56,367 nt of DNA from an uncultured Bacteroidales bacterium (GCA_902782465.1 CACZNH010000014.1:1-56367); one strand, 5' to 3'; shown: positions 42,607 to 51,639, numbered from the stretch's first letter. Numbers and translations: made by a program. Notes: generated by a model from the letters alone, not told the origin.

Positions 42607-43359
42607 ATGAAAATTATAGCTGTTATTCCAGCCAGATACCAGTCTTCTCGTTTTGAGGGGAAACCCCTTGCCGAGATATGCGGTAAAATAATGATAGAGC
42701 GTGTTTATTTGCAGGCTAAAAAGGTAGAGCAATTTGACGAAGTATATGTTGCTACTGATGACAAACGCATCCTGGATGCATGTACAATTAGACAAATTCC
42801 TGTAATCATGACATCTACATCTCATCGTACAGGCACAGATCGATTAGGTGAGGTGGCAGAGAAGATTTCGGCGGATTTGTATGTTAATATTCAAGGTGAT
42901 GAGCCGCTTATTGAACCGGCAACAATTATTAAAGCAATTGAGCCGTTCTTGAATAATCCAGAAACAGATATACAAGTGACTAACTTGATGACCAAGATAA
43001 AAGACCCTGTTGATTTGATTAATGTCACGGTTCCTAAGGTTATTGCAGCGGCTGATGGACGTGGTATTTTCTTAACCCGTGCTGCAGCTCCGTTCCCTAA
43101 AGGAAATATTAATGTAGATTATTTCAAGCAGGTTTGCGTATATGGCTTCACACCACAAGCCTTAAAGTTTTATTGTGAATTTGGCAAGAAGTATGGGAAA
43201 GCCAAAATAGAATCTGTTGAAGACATTGAGATTCTTCGTTTCATTGAGAATGGTTATCGTGTTCAGTATATAGAGGTAGATAGTGAGACTATAGCCGTGG
43301 ATACACCTGCCGATTTGCAGCGTGTCATACAATTTATTGAGGCAAATGGATTGCAGTAA
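42607..43359 (+). CDS. kdsB: 3-deoxy-manno-octulosonate (KDO)-type cytidylyltransferase
   Basis: This CMP transferase activates a 2-keto-3-deoxy sugar acid with CTP. The N-terminal VIPARYQSSRFEGKPLAEICGK, VATDD and YVNIQGDEPLIEPATI motifs are those of KdsB. 250 residues is standard. It lies 7 bases after the aldolase-GT42-like fusion gene, not among lipid A genes. It may thus be a second, pathway-specific copy that activates another ulosonic acid. The symbol reflects the family, not a proven KDO substrate. AT-rich. Confidence 0.85.
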   Translation: MKIIAVIPARYQSSRFEGKPLAEICGKIMIERVYLQAKKVEQFDEVYVATDDKRILDACTIRQIPVIMTSTSHRTGTDRLGEVAEKISADLYVNIQGDEPLIEPATIIKAIEPFLNNPETDIQVTNLMTKIKDPVDLINVTVPKVIAAADGRGIFLTRAAAPFPKGNINVDYFKQVCVYGFTPQALKFYCEFGKKYGKAKIESVEDIEILRFIENGYRVQYIEVDSETIAVDTPADLQRVIQFIEANGLQ

Positions 43360-43397
43360 TCATTCGTTATAATAGAACGCATAACAAATCACGTTAA

Positions 43398-44429
43398 ATG
43401 AAGGTAAGTATCATCACAACGATTTATAAAGCAGAGAAGGACTTGCCTCGTTTGCTGGATTCGATGATGGCACTTAAGAGTCCAGAACTGGAGTTTTTTC
43501 TCATCGATAACGGTTCGCCCGATCGTTGCGGTGAGATTTGTGCAGAATATGCCGAAAAGGACTCAAGATTCTTTATTAGAAGCTTGAAAGACAATATAGG
43601 ATATATCAGAGCAAGGATGTTGGGGATTCATGAGTGCCATGGGGATTATGTTGGATTCAGTGACTCTGATGATTATTTGGAGCCAAGTGGATACGATCGT
43701 GCGATAGAAATATTAAAGCAGCATGATTATGACATGTTTATTGGTGCTTATAATGTTCATACAGGTAATAAGGTGATTCAAAACTTGCCACCATTTCTGC
43801 CAGGTGTTTATGTAGATGAGGAAATAAAAAATGATATCAGTCCCCAAGCCTTCGGTTGTTTGAGATCGAGAAGTCGCTTGCATGGCTTTATGTGGAAGCA
43901 TATTTATAGACTCAGCATACTGAGGCATTCTAATATTGCACTAGAAGAAGCAATACAGCCATGGGAGGATCAGTTGTTTAATATTGATGTGATAAATAAT
44001 TGTAATCATATCTATGTGGATAATTTGATCTTGTATAACTATTTCGCTAATAGTAATTCAATTACAGCTGAATTGTATAAACATTTTGATGGTGTTGATT
44101 TTTGGAGAAAGACTCGCCTGCTCTATCTTGAGAAAGTTAAGCGTACAAGTACTGGTCTTGAAAAAAGGGCAAATGCAAATGCGTCATTGACCAATATCTA
44201 TTCTTTGGCCATTAACCTGTGTAAAAATTCTTCATTGAAAACAAGAGAAGTTGTTAATAGACTAAAGTCGTTGATAAACAATGATAATGTTCTTGAGGAT
44301 ATAATTGCGGAAACATGTGATATGGATTTGGATAAGAGATGTTTATTTGTCAAATATTGCCTTAAATTTGGACTATATCAGCTGCTTGTCAATGTCATTA
44401 GGCTTCTTAAGTCTTTTAAGTGCTTATAG
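43398..44429 (+). CDS. Family 2 glycosyltransferase
   Basis: The GT-A core starts KVSIITTIYKAEKDLPRLLDSMMA, with DNGSPDRCGEICAEYA and the metal site FSDSDDYLEP. Residues from about 220 are a helical C-terminal region of unknown role. Normal length (343), cytoplasmic. AT-rich. The 44430-44583 spacer downstream shows no clear promoter or terminator. Confidence 0.9.
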   Translation: MKVSIITTIYKAEKDLPRLLDSMMALKSPELEFFLIDNGSPDRCGEICAEYAEKDSRFFIRSLKDNIGYIRARMLGIHECHGDYVGFSDSDDYLEPSGYDRAIEILKQHDYDMFIGAYNVHTGNKVIQNLPPFLPGVYVDEEIKNDISPQAFGCLRSRSRLHGFMWKHIYRLSILRHSNIALEEAIQPWEDQLFNIDVINNCNHIYVDNLILYNYFANSNSITAELYKHFDGVDFWRKTRLLYLEKVKRTSTGLEKRANANASLTNIYSLAINLCKNSSLKTREVVNRLKSLINNDNVLEDIIAETCDMDLDKRCLFVKYCLKFGLYQLLVNVIRLLKSFKCL

Positions 44430-44583
44430 AGAGCGAATTGTATCATGGTCAGTTTTTGCAATCTGGTGTATAGTATCGTTTTGAAGTGGGACGAGCCAAT
44501 GCTTGATAGAAATGCGTGATATTAATGAACGTGAACTATTATAAGGTTTGTATTTTGTCATAAGTTCTGACGGGTGAAAAATT

Positions 44584-45603
44584 ATGCAAAGTGTAAACAA
44601 TCGTATAACATGGATTGATACAGCTCGAGGAATCGGGCTGTTGTTGGTTTTTTTTGGCCATATGCATGTCTCTTATCTGTCGACATGGATTTATACTTTT
44701 CACATGCCGCTGTTTTTCTTTCTTAGTGGCATGCTTTATCCTGGGTGTGAGAAGTACTCTTTTTCTGAATTTGCTTGGCGTAGATTTAAGGGATTGGTAA
44801 TTCCATATTTTGCACTTGGAATTGTGATTGCATTGTTCTATTGTTGTTTGTTTGCTTATTATAATCGTCCGCTATCAGCTTATACTGACATGCTGCGTTC
44901 ATTTTTAATCCAGGAACACTATTGGACAATATGGTTTCTTGCGGCTTTATACTTGACTCAGATTTTGTATTACTGTATTGATAAATGTTTTGGTCAATGG
45001 AGATACATATCGTCTTTGATATCATTATTGGTGTGTGTAATTGGTCTTGTTCGCTATCGACTTGGTTGTGGGAGTTTGCCTTGGAATCTTGATATTGCTT
45101 TGATTGCCCAGTTTATTTTCCACATGGGTTATCTTTTCATGCAAAGTCGGCGCATTTTGGATTTCTTTACTGGAACGATGAAAGCATGGAAACGATTTGT
45201 GATTGCGAGTTGCTGCTTGGTGGTTAATTTTATTGCTGGAAAATTCTGTATCATGTTGTCGGGCCATTCGTTGGATATGTCCATCGGCATGTATGGTAAT
45301 GAAATTATGACCATGATTTCGGCACTTGCTGGCATCTTATTGGTGCTGACTGTCTCGCCAATTATTCATTCTGCTTTTTTTACTTATTTGGGGCGCAACA
45401 CAATGATCTTGTTCTCTTGGCATTCGCGTATCATACTTGTAGCTTGTGGTTTGGCATATGCTCATTTCGGGTTATTCCAGTCAGAGTCTTTCGCTGTTGA
45501 ATTATTGCGTGCTTTATTATCTTTGATTATCATACTGGTAGTATTAATACCAATTAACGAATTTATAAAGCGTTTGCCCTGTCACAAGATATTTGGTGTT
45601 TAA
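44584..45603 (+). CDS. Membrane acyltransferase (family 3)
   Basis: It begins NRITWIDTARGIGLLLVFFGHMHVSYLSTWIYTFHMPLFFFLSGM, a classic start for this family, and has about ten membrane segments. YLGRNTMILFSWHSRIIL is the usual late block. It probably O-acetylates the polysaccharide and is the last gene of the locus before a convergent terminator. Confidence 0.87.
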   Translation: MQSVNNRITWIDTARGIGLLLVFFGHMHVSYLSTWIYTFHMPLFFFLSGMLYPGCEKYSFSEFAWRRFKGLVIPYFALGIVIALFYCCLFAYYNRPLSAYTDMLRSFLIQEHYWTIWFLAALYLTQILYYCIDKCFGQWRYISSLISLLVCVIGLVRYRLGCGSLPWNLDIALIAQFIFHMGYLFMQSRRILDFFTGTMKAWKRFVIASCCLVVNFIAGKFCIMLSGHSLDMSIGMYGNEIMTMISALAGILLVLTVSPIIHSAFFTYLGRNTMILFSWHSRIILVACGLAYAHFGLFQSESFAVELLRALLSLIIILVVLIPINEFIKRLPCHKIFGV

Positions 45604-45656
45604 GGATCTTTTGATGAGATTGCTGTAGGAGACACGAAGAATAGGTTCTCTAGATG

Positions 45657-45700
45657 AACACAGTGGAGCTGACTCTGCATTGAGTCAGCTCCACTGTGTT
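45657..45700. terminator. Bidirectional terminator between convergent genes
   Basis: A perfect 19-bp stem (AACACAGTGGAGCTGACTC and its complement) around the loop TGCATT. It lies between the + strand acyltransferase and the - strand dockerin protein and can serve both. Confidence 0.8.
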
Positions 45701-45725
45701 AGATGATGGTAAAAGTGCTGGGGGA

Positions 45726-47093
45726 TTACCAGTGGTTGTTGAGGAGGTAGTCGATGAGGGCGGTCACGTCGGCGATGTTGAGGTCGCCGTTCTGATCGGT
45801 GTCGGCATTGGCGGTGCTGAAGCCACTGACATTGCCGCCGAGGAGGTAGTCGATGAGGTCGGTCACGTCGGCAATCTCGACGGCTCCGTTCTGGTTCACG
45901 TCACCGCGCAGACCTGCGGGCTCGTCTTCCTCGTCCAACCACATGCAGCAGAAGATGTAGCGGTCGTCGATGTTGGCGATGCGGGTTGCCTCGCCAGTGG
46001 TGATATCGACTTCATAAAGCGAGGTGTCATACTTGCCGTTGGTCTTCCAGCTCTTGTCAGACAGCGGAGTCCAGTTGCCGTAGGCATCCAGGCCCATGCC
46101 GCTGTTGTAGTATCCCATCCAGTACATCTTGTTGGGGTCGTTCTTGCTGAAGCAGGCGGCTTGGCGCTTCACCTGTGACATGTAGCCGGTGTGGCTGCGG
46201 CTGTCGGTGATAATCATACCGCTTGTGAGGTCAAACTCATAGAGGCGTGAACCGGCAAGTTCGCCATTGATGTCATAGTATTTGCCGTCCTCGTCCATCA
46301 TGGCTGCGGTGCCACCGCTAGTCAGGGCAAAGGCGCGTCCGTCGCTGTTGATGGCGAAGGTGATGAAGTTCTCGTAATACAGTCCGGGAGTGATCTGACT
46401 GATTTCCATCTTGTCGAGGTCAATGGTGCAGATGGCATAACCGCTGTCGGTCGAGTCGGCTGCTTCGTCGGCGAAGAAGTCCGGGTCATTCAGAATGGAG
46501 TCGGGCAACAGTTGGTTGGTAATGTGGAACAGGCCATACACCTTTCCGTCCTTGGGGTTCAGGGCCATGCCTGCCGATTCCAGGCACCTGTTGGCGTGAT
46601 AGTCGGCGGTGGACAGCATGTCGCCGGTCACGGCGTCCCACTTGCGCACGGCAAAGCGGTTGGAGTCGTTGTTGACAACTTTGCCGTCGGCGCCCTTATA
46701 GTCGGTTCGCGAGGTCACGGTAGTGAGAATGCCGTTCACCATCACGGCGCCCGAGTTGCCGTACATCAGGTTGAAGTTAGCGCACCACAACGCCTTGGCA
46801 TTGTCGGTGAACTGTCCGTTGCTGTAGAAGTCTTCCTTGTTGACCTCGGGATCCTTGACAGGCTTGGTTAGCGTTGTGCCGTCCCATTCCATCTTGTACA
46901 GGCCTTGCTGAACGATGAAGATGGCCTTCTGCAGCTCGTAGTTCCATCCTACATACTCGCTGTAGAATCCATTGGGATAATCGTCGTCACGACTGGTTTG
47001 ATACGCGCCACGGATGGTGATGTTTTGCGCTATAGCACTAGCGCACATACTTGCCAACACGGCAAGAACAAAAAGTTTTGTCAATTTTCTCAT
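45726..47093 (-). CDS. Secreted protein with C-terminal type I dockerin
   Basis: A signal peptide (LTKLFVLAVLASMCASAIAQ) leads a ~370-residue beta-rich region with repeats of the form GKVYGLFHI, GRAFALT, NKMYWMGY and YEVDITTGEATRIANIDD, suggesting a beta-propeller. The last ~60 residues are a dockerin pair: DVNQNGAVEIADVTDLIDYLL and DTDQNGDLNIADVTALIDYLL, each a calcium-loop plus helix. No cohesin is in the window. The start is the ATG of MRKLTK; the frame extends 123 bases further, but that part lies upstream of the promoter below. Confidence 0.8.
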   Translation of the reverse strand: MRKLTKLFVLAVLASMCASAIAQNITIRGAYQTSRDDDYPNGFYSEYVGWNYELQKAIFIVQQGLYKMEWDGTTLTKPVKDPEVNKEDFYSNGQFTDNAKALWCANFNLMYGNSGAVMVNGILTTVTSRTDYKGADGKVVNNDSNRFAVRKWDAVTGDMLSTADYHANRCLESAGMALNPKDGKVYGLFHITNQLLPDSILNDPDFFADEAADSTDSGYAICTIDLDKMEISQITPGLYYENFITFAINSDGRAFALTSGGTAAMMDEDGKYYDINGELAGSRLYEFDLTSGMIITDSRSHTGYMSQVKRQAACFSKNDPNKMYWMGYYNSGMGLDAYGNWTPLSDKSWKTNGKYDTSLYEVDITTGEATRIANIDDRYIFCCMWLDEEDEPAGLRGDVNQNGAVEIADVTDLIDYLLGGNVSGFSTANADTDQNGDLNIADVTALIDYLLNNHW

Positions 47094-47187
47094 TTCTTTG
47101 GTTTTTGGTAAATTTGAGATGGTTGTTAATGGTAAAAATGCTGACATTGTGATGTCATTTGCCCGCTTTCTCAAGCAAAAAGCGTTG

Positions 47188-47217
47188 CAAAGATAGTATA
47201 TTATTTCAATATGCAAA
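47188..47217 (-). promoter_or_regulatory. Promoter of the dockerin-protein gene
   Basis: On the minus strand, TTTG (47217-47214), 18 bases, then TATCTTTG (47195-47188). This gives a leader of about 90 bases before ATG 47093. Confidence 0.75.
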
Positions 47218-47413
47218 ATGTAAGGCTCGTTCTTTTATCCTTTTTTCGTCATAATCACTATAAATGGCACTCTACAGTAATGGCAGAGGCGCTTTCCATT
47301 TCTAAATAATGTGAAAAATGGTTCTGATTTGCCGTTTTTTTCGTGGGGTTTGGCGGTTTATTAGTAATTTAGCGGTTTAAAATGAGGCCATGTTGGCCGA
47401 TGGAATACGATTT

Positions 47414-48310
47414 ATGAGATATATACTGTTGTTTATCACTGCATTGGCTATTTGTGCCGGCACGTTGTCGGCACGTGCTCAATTGGCCGAGCAGCAGCCT
47501 GGTACGCTGTTTGCTTACCCGCAGGCACCTGACACCTGTGCCACGCTCGAGAGCCGCTGCAACTACATCATTACCCACTTTTGGGATAATTTCGACATCA
47601 GCAAGCCCATCACGGACGATGCTGCGTTCGAGACCACTTTTCGCGACTTTGTGGAGTTCTTCAAGTATGCTCATCGCAATGTCGTAATGGTTACCGTGCG
47701 CGATCTGGTCAACAAGGCGCAATCCAACACCTCGAACCTGCAGAAGTTGGGCCAGGTTGCCGAACGTGCCCTGTATGGCCCCACTGCCGAATTTTGGAGC
47801 GACGAGGTCTATGTGGCATTTGCCAAACCCCTTGCCTCGTCCAAGAAGTTGCCCAAGGATGTCCGCGAGCACTATGCCCAGCAATTGGCTGCCATGAATG
47901 CGGTGCAGACTGGCGTGACGCTCGACTTTGAGTACATTGGTACCGACGGCGCCAAGCACCGCCTCAGCGAGTTTCCCGCTGGGACGACCGTGATAGTCCT
48001 CTTCCTTGACGACAGTGCCGACAGTTCCATCGGCCGCCTGCGCTTGAGCACCGATGTTGTCCTCAACAGCCTGCTCGATGAAGGCAAGGCGGCGCTGCTG
48101 TGCATCTGCCTGAACAAATACAGCGCCGATTGGGCCACAACTGCAGCCGGTTATGCCACAAATTGGACGATGGGCTGTGGCGAGACCCTTTCCAGCCAGC
48201 TTGACCTGCGCGTGCTGCCCTGCTGCTACTTGCTTGATGGCGAGCACAAGGTGTTGACCAAGGCTCTGTCGGTCGATGCGCTGATTTCCACATTGAATCC
48301 CAATTATTAA
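47414..48310 (+). CDS. DUF5106-family secreted thioredoxin-like protein
   Basis: The signal peptide (LLFITALAICAGTLSARAQ) precedes a DUF5106-type helical region (THFWDNFDISKPITDD, FVEFFKYAH). From about residue 185 there is a thioredoxin-like fold (FEYIGTDGAKHRLSEFPAGTTVIVLFLDD). The active CxxC of TlpA proteins is absent. Cysteines appear instead in ALLCICLNKYSADW and LPCCYLL, so redox activity is doubtful. The function of the family is not known to me. The start is the ATG of MRYILLF. Confidence 0.7.
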   Translation: MRYILLFITALAICAGTLSARAQLAEQQPGTLFAYPQAPDTCATLESRCNYIITHFWDNFDISKPITDDAAFETTFRDFVEFFKYAHRNVVMVTVRDLVNKAQSNTSNLQKLGQVAERALYGPTAEFWSDEVYVAFAKPLASSKKLPKDVREHYAQQLAAMNAVQTGVTLDFEYIGTDGAKHRLSEFPAGTTVIVLFLDDSADSSIGRLRLSTDVVLNSLLDEGKAALLCICLNKYSADWATTAAGYATNWTMGCGETLSSQLDLRVLPCCYLLDGEHKVLTKALSVDALISTLNPNY

Positions 48311-48331
48311 TCAAGTAATGCCACTATTGTC

Positions 48332-48817
48332 ATGACCGGATTTTTCAAGAACCTGTTTTTATATAGCGCGGGCCACACCTACAGCAACCTGTCGCGTCTG
48401 TTCCTGCGTCTGTTCACAGGCATCATGTTCATGCAGCTGTGTATCAGGCAGTCGCTTAACTTCGAAAGCCTCGTCAACACTTATCAGGGCATTATGGGCC
48501 TCTCTCCCGAGGGTACTATCACCGTGTTGCTGATTATTGAGCTGCTGTGTGCCGTGTGCATCATGCTTGGACTGCTCACCCGTCTGGCGGTGCTGTTCCC
48601 ACTTGCACTGATGCTTATTGCCGAGAATATCATCATGTCGTCGGGCGAGTCGATTACCAACCAGCTGTTCAACTTCGGGCCGGGCTATCCGGTGATGTTC
48701 ATCGGCATCTTCATCTATTTGTTGCTGGCAGGCCCCGGTAAAATCTCGCTGGACTATATCATTGCTGCTCACTTTACCGAGACCCCGGCCGATGAACAGG
48801 TCCTTGACAAAGCATAA
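48332..48817 (+). CDS. DoxX-family membrane protein
   Basis: 161 residues with four hydrophobic segments. The pattern LFLRLFTGIMFM, LSPEGTITVLLIIELLCAVCIMLGLLTRLA and PGKISLDYII is characteristic of DoxX. Members sit in the inner membrane, and some act in redox or thiol stress. It lies 21 bases after the DUF5106 gene, and mnmA follows 12 bases later. Confidence 0.8.
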   Translation: MTGFFKNLFLYSAGHTYSNLSRLFLRLFTGIMFMQLCIRQSLNFESLVNTYQGIMGLSPEGTITVLLIIELLCAVCIMLGLLTRLAVLFPLALMLIAENIIMSSGESITNQLFNFGPGYPVMFIGIFIYLLLAGPGKISLDYIIAAHFTETPADEQVLDKA

Positions 48818-48829
48818 CACACTGGTAAT

Positions 48830-49894
48830 TTGAAAACTGCCGTTCTCATATCAGGAGGCGTCGATAGCGCCGTGGTGGTCCACCTGCTCAAGGAGCAGGG
48901 CGAGGACCTGCACCTGTTTTATATCCGCATCGGCATGGACAATGACGAGGGGGACTGCAGCGCCGAGGAAGACATCGAGATGTGTACCCTCATCGCGCAC
49001 CGCTACGGTCTGCCGCTCGAGGTCGTCTCGCTGCACGAGGAGTATTGGGACCATGTGATGGAGTATGCCCTGCGCACCGTCAAGGCTGGTCTCACGCCCA
49101 ACCCCGACATGATGTGCAACCGCATGATTAAGTTCGGCTTCTTCGAGCAGCGTTGGGGCAAAGACTTTGACCAGACCGCCACGGGCCATTATGCCACGAC
49201 CGAGGTCATTGACGGTGTGAAGTACCTTGCAACAGCAGTCGACCCCGTCAAGGACCAGACCGACTTCCTGGCCCAAATCACCTACGACCAGCTGCGTCAC
49301 GTCATCTTCCCTATCGGCAATCTTCCCAAGGAGGAGGTTCGCCGCATTGCTGAGGCTGCTCACCTGCCCAACGCCCATCGACGTGACAGCCAGGGCATCT
49401 GTTTCCTGGGCCAAATCGACTATAACGACTTCATCCGCCGCCATCTGGGCGAGCGACCCGGCCCCATCATCGAGCTCGAAACAGGCCGCAAGCTGGGCGA
49501 GCATCGCGGTTACTGGTTCCACACCATCGGTCAACGCAAGGGGCTGGGCCTGAGCGGCGGTCCCTGGTATGTGGTGCGCAAAAATGTTGACGAGAATGTC
49601 ATCTACGTCAGCAACGGCTACGGCACTGCCAAGCAATATGGCCGCACGCTGCGGCTTGACGAGATGCACTTCATCTCGGGCAACCCGTGGGAGGGACAGG
49701 ACGGCCCCGTTGACATCATGTTCAAGAACCGTCACACGCCCCACATCATGCGAGGCAAGTTCACCCGCATCGGTGACCGCCAGTGGGTCATCGAGAGTGA
49801 GGAGGACGTGCAGGGCATTGCTCCGGGCCAGTTCGCAGTCATCTACGACCAACAGGGCCACCTGTGCTACGGTAGCGGCATCATCACGGCCTGA
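48830..49894 (+). CDS. mnmA: tRNA-specific 2-thiouridylase MnmA
   Basis: This adds sulfur to U34 of Lys, Glu and Gln tRNAs. The PP-loop [10 protein letters not shown], catalytic Cys in [12 protein letters not shown] and second Cys in [11 protein letters not shown] are present, as is [20 protein letters not shown]. 354 residues is normal. The start is TTG at 48830 (no ATG gives a complete P-loop domain). Confidence 0.93.
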   Translation: MKTAVLISGGVDSAVVVHLLKEQGEDLHLFYIRIGMDNDEGDCSAEEDIEMCTLIAHRYGLPLEVVSLHEEYWDHVMEYALRTVKAGLTPNPDMMCNRMIKFGFFEQRWGKDFDQTATGHYATTEVIDGVKYLATAVDPVKDQTDFLAQITYDQLRHVIFPIGNLPKEEVRRIAEAAHLPNAHRRDSQGICFLGQIDYNDFIRRHLGERPGPIIELETGRKLGEHRGYWFHTIGQRKGLGLSGGPWYVVRKNVDENVIYVSNGYGTAKQYGRTLRLDEMHFISGNPWEGQDGPVDIMFKNRHTPHIMRGKFTRIGDRQWVIESEEDVQGIAPGQFAVIYDQQGHLCYGSGIITA

Positions 49895-49939
49895 AGGATT
49901 CCCCTTCAAACGAATTGTTGACGTTAAATTACTCTAATA

Positions 49940-49982
49940 TCCCCCAAGGTGTTGTGACGTTGGGGGAAAAATTGTACCTTTG
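49940..49982 (+). promoter_or_regulatory. glyS promoter with overlapping inverted repeat
   Basis: TTG at 49952-49954, 20 bases, then TACCTTTG at 49975-49982. An inverted repeat TCCCCCAA (49940-49947)/TTGGGGGA (49960-49967) surrounds the -33 element, with its right arm in the spacer. It lacks a T-tract on this strand, so it may be an operator and not a terminator. Confidence 0.65.
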
Positions 49983-50026
49983 CCGCTTGAAATCAAAAAA
50001 ACTAAACAATATATACAGACAGAACA

Positions 50027-51571
50027 ATGGCAAAACAGGAAGACGTTTTCAAGAAAATCGTGTCGCATGCCAAGGAATATGGCTTTGTGTTCCCCTCAAG
50101 TGAAATCTATGACGGCCTCGGCGCGGTTTATGACTATGCACAGAACGGCGTAGAGCTGAAAAACAATATCAAGCGTTACTGGTGGGAGGCGATGACCCTG
50201 CTGCACGAGAACATCGTGGGCATCGACAGCGCCATCTTCATGCACCCCACCATCTGGAAGGCATCGGGCCACGTGGACGCGTTCAACGACCCCTTGATTG
50301 ACAACCGCGACAGCAAGAAGCGCTACCGCGCTGACGTGCTCATCGAGGACGAAATCGCCAAGATTGAGGAGAAGATGAACAAGGAGTGCGAGAAGGCCGC
50401 CAAGCGTTTCGGCGACAAGTTCGACGAGGCGATGTTCCGCCAGACCAATCCTCGCGTGCTCGAGAACCAGAAGAAGCGCGACGAACTGCATGCCCGTTAC
50501 GAGAAGGCCATGAACGACAACGACTTGGCCGAGCTCAAGCAGATTATCGTCGATTATGAGATTGTTGACCCCGTGAGCGGTACCAAGAACTGGACCGACG
50601 TGCGTCAGTTCAACCTCATGTTCAAGACCCAGATGGGCAGCAGCGCCGACGCCACGATGGACGTGTATCTGCGTCCCGAGACCGCTCAGGGCATCTTCGT
50701 CAACTTCCTGAATGTGCAGAAGACCGGCCGCATGCGCATCCCCTTCGGCATCGCACAGATTGGCAAGGCCTTCCGCAACGAGATTGTGGCCCGCCAATTC
50801 ATCTTCCGTATGCGCGAGTTCGAGCAGATGGAGATGCAATTCTTTGTGCGTCCCGGCGAGGAACTCAAGTGGTTCGACTACTGGCGTGAGCAGCGACTGC
50901 GTTGGCACAAGGCACTGGGCCTGGGAGACGAGAAATACCGTTTCCACGACCACGAGAAGCTGGCCCACTATGCCAATGCTGCCACCGACATCGAGTTCAA
51001 GATGCCGTTCGGCTTCAAGGAGGTGGAGGGTATCCACAGCCGCACCGATTTCGACTTGAGTCAGCACGCCAAGTTCTCAGGCAAGAAAATCCAGTATTTC
51101 GATGCCGAGCTGAACGAGAGTTACACCCCCTACGTCATCGAGACCTCGATTGGCGTGGACCGCATGTTCCTCTCGGTGATGTGTTCCAGCTACGAGGAGC
51201 AGCAGCTTGAGGGCGGCGACACCCGTGTGGTGCTCCACCTGCCCAAGGCACTGGCACCCATCAAGTGCGCCATCCTGCCGCTCGTGCGTAAGGACGGCAT
51301 GCCCGAGAAGGCTCACGAAATCATGAACATGCTCAAGTTTGATTTCGCCTGCCACTACGAGGACAAGGACACCGTCGGCAAGCGTTACCGTCGTCAGGAT
51401 GCCATCGGCACCCCCTATTGCATCACCGTCGATGGCCAGACCCTCGAGGACAACACCGTCACCCTGCGTGACCGTGACACCATGCAGCAGGAGCGCGTCG
51501 CCATCGCCGACCTGCCTGCTATCCTCGCCAAGGAGTGCAGCCTGAACAACGTATTGCGCAAATTGATGTAA
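50027..51571 (+). CDS. glyS: Glycyl-tRNA synthetase (class II, single-chain type)
   Basis: The alpha2-type enzyme: N-terminal KIVSHAKEYGFVFPSSEIYDGLGAVYDY, motif 2 around YLRPETAQGIFVNF and GIAQIGKAFRNEI, motif 3 around IETSIGVDRMFL, and the C-terminal anticodon-binding domain (HLPKALAPIKCAILPL). 514 residues is standard for Bacteroidetes. Confidence 0.95.
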   Translation: MAKQEDVFKKIVSHAKEYGFVFPSSEIYDGLGAVYDYAQNGVELKNNIKRYWWEAMTLLHENIVGIDSAIFMHPTIWKASGHVDAFNDPLIDNRDSKKRYRADVLIEDEIAKIEEKMNKECEKAAKRFGDKFDEAMFRQTNPRVLENQKKRDELHARYEKAMNDNDLAELKQIIVDYEIVDPVSGTKNWTDVRQFNLMFKTQMGSSADATMDVYLRPETAQGIFVNFLNVQKTGRMRIPFGIAQIGKAFRNEIVARQFIFRMREFEQMEMQFFVRPGEELKWFDYWREQRLRWHKALGLGDEKYRFHDHEKLAHYANAATDIEFKMPFGFKEVEGIHSRTDFDLSQHAKFSGKKIQYFDAELNESYTPYVIETSIGVDRMFLSVMCSSYEEQQLEGGDTRVVLHLPKALAPIKCAILPLVRKDGMPEKAHEIMNMLKFDFACHYEDKDTVGKRYRRQDAIGTPYCITVDGQTLEDNTVTLRDRDTMQQERVAIADLPAILAKECSLNNVLRKLM

Positions 51572-51578
51572 TTTTTAC

Positions 51579-51630
51579 AGGCTTTAGGCGTTAGGGATAA
51601 TACCTAACGCCTAAAGCCTAAAACCTAAAG
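51579..51630. repeat. Heptad inverted repeat (TTAGGCG/CCTAACG type)
   Basis: AGGCTTTAGGCGTTAGG and its exact reverse complement around GATAATA, followed by further CCTAAAA and CCTAAAG heptads. It lies between glyS and the FKBP gene and may act as a terminator-like hairpin. Confidence 0.75.
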
Positions 51631-51639
51631 CGTAAATAA

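Noticed and set aside
22150-45603. Wzy polymerase among the three multi-pass membrane proteins at 22150, 33575 and 44584
   Set aside because: All three start with the acyltransferase family 3 signature and lack the large periplasmic loop expected of Wzy.
45726-45900. Cellulosome component
   Set aside because: A dockerin alone is not enough; no cohesin, scaffoldin or glycoside hydrolase lies nearby.
45696-46178. Plus-strand open frame with a Val/Gly-rich product
   Set aside because: It is antisense to the dockerin region of the minus-strand gene, and the apparent repeats are the reverse of the dockerin repeats.
47094-47216. Longer N-terminus for the dockerin protein
   Set aside because: The extension crosses the predicted promoter and would hide a clean signal peptide starting at MRKLTK.
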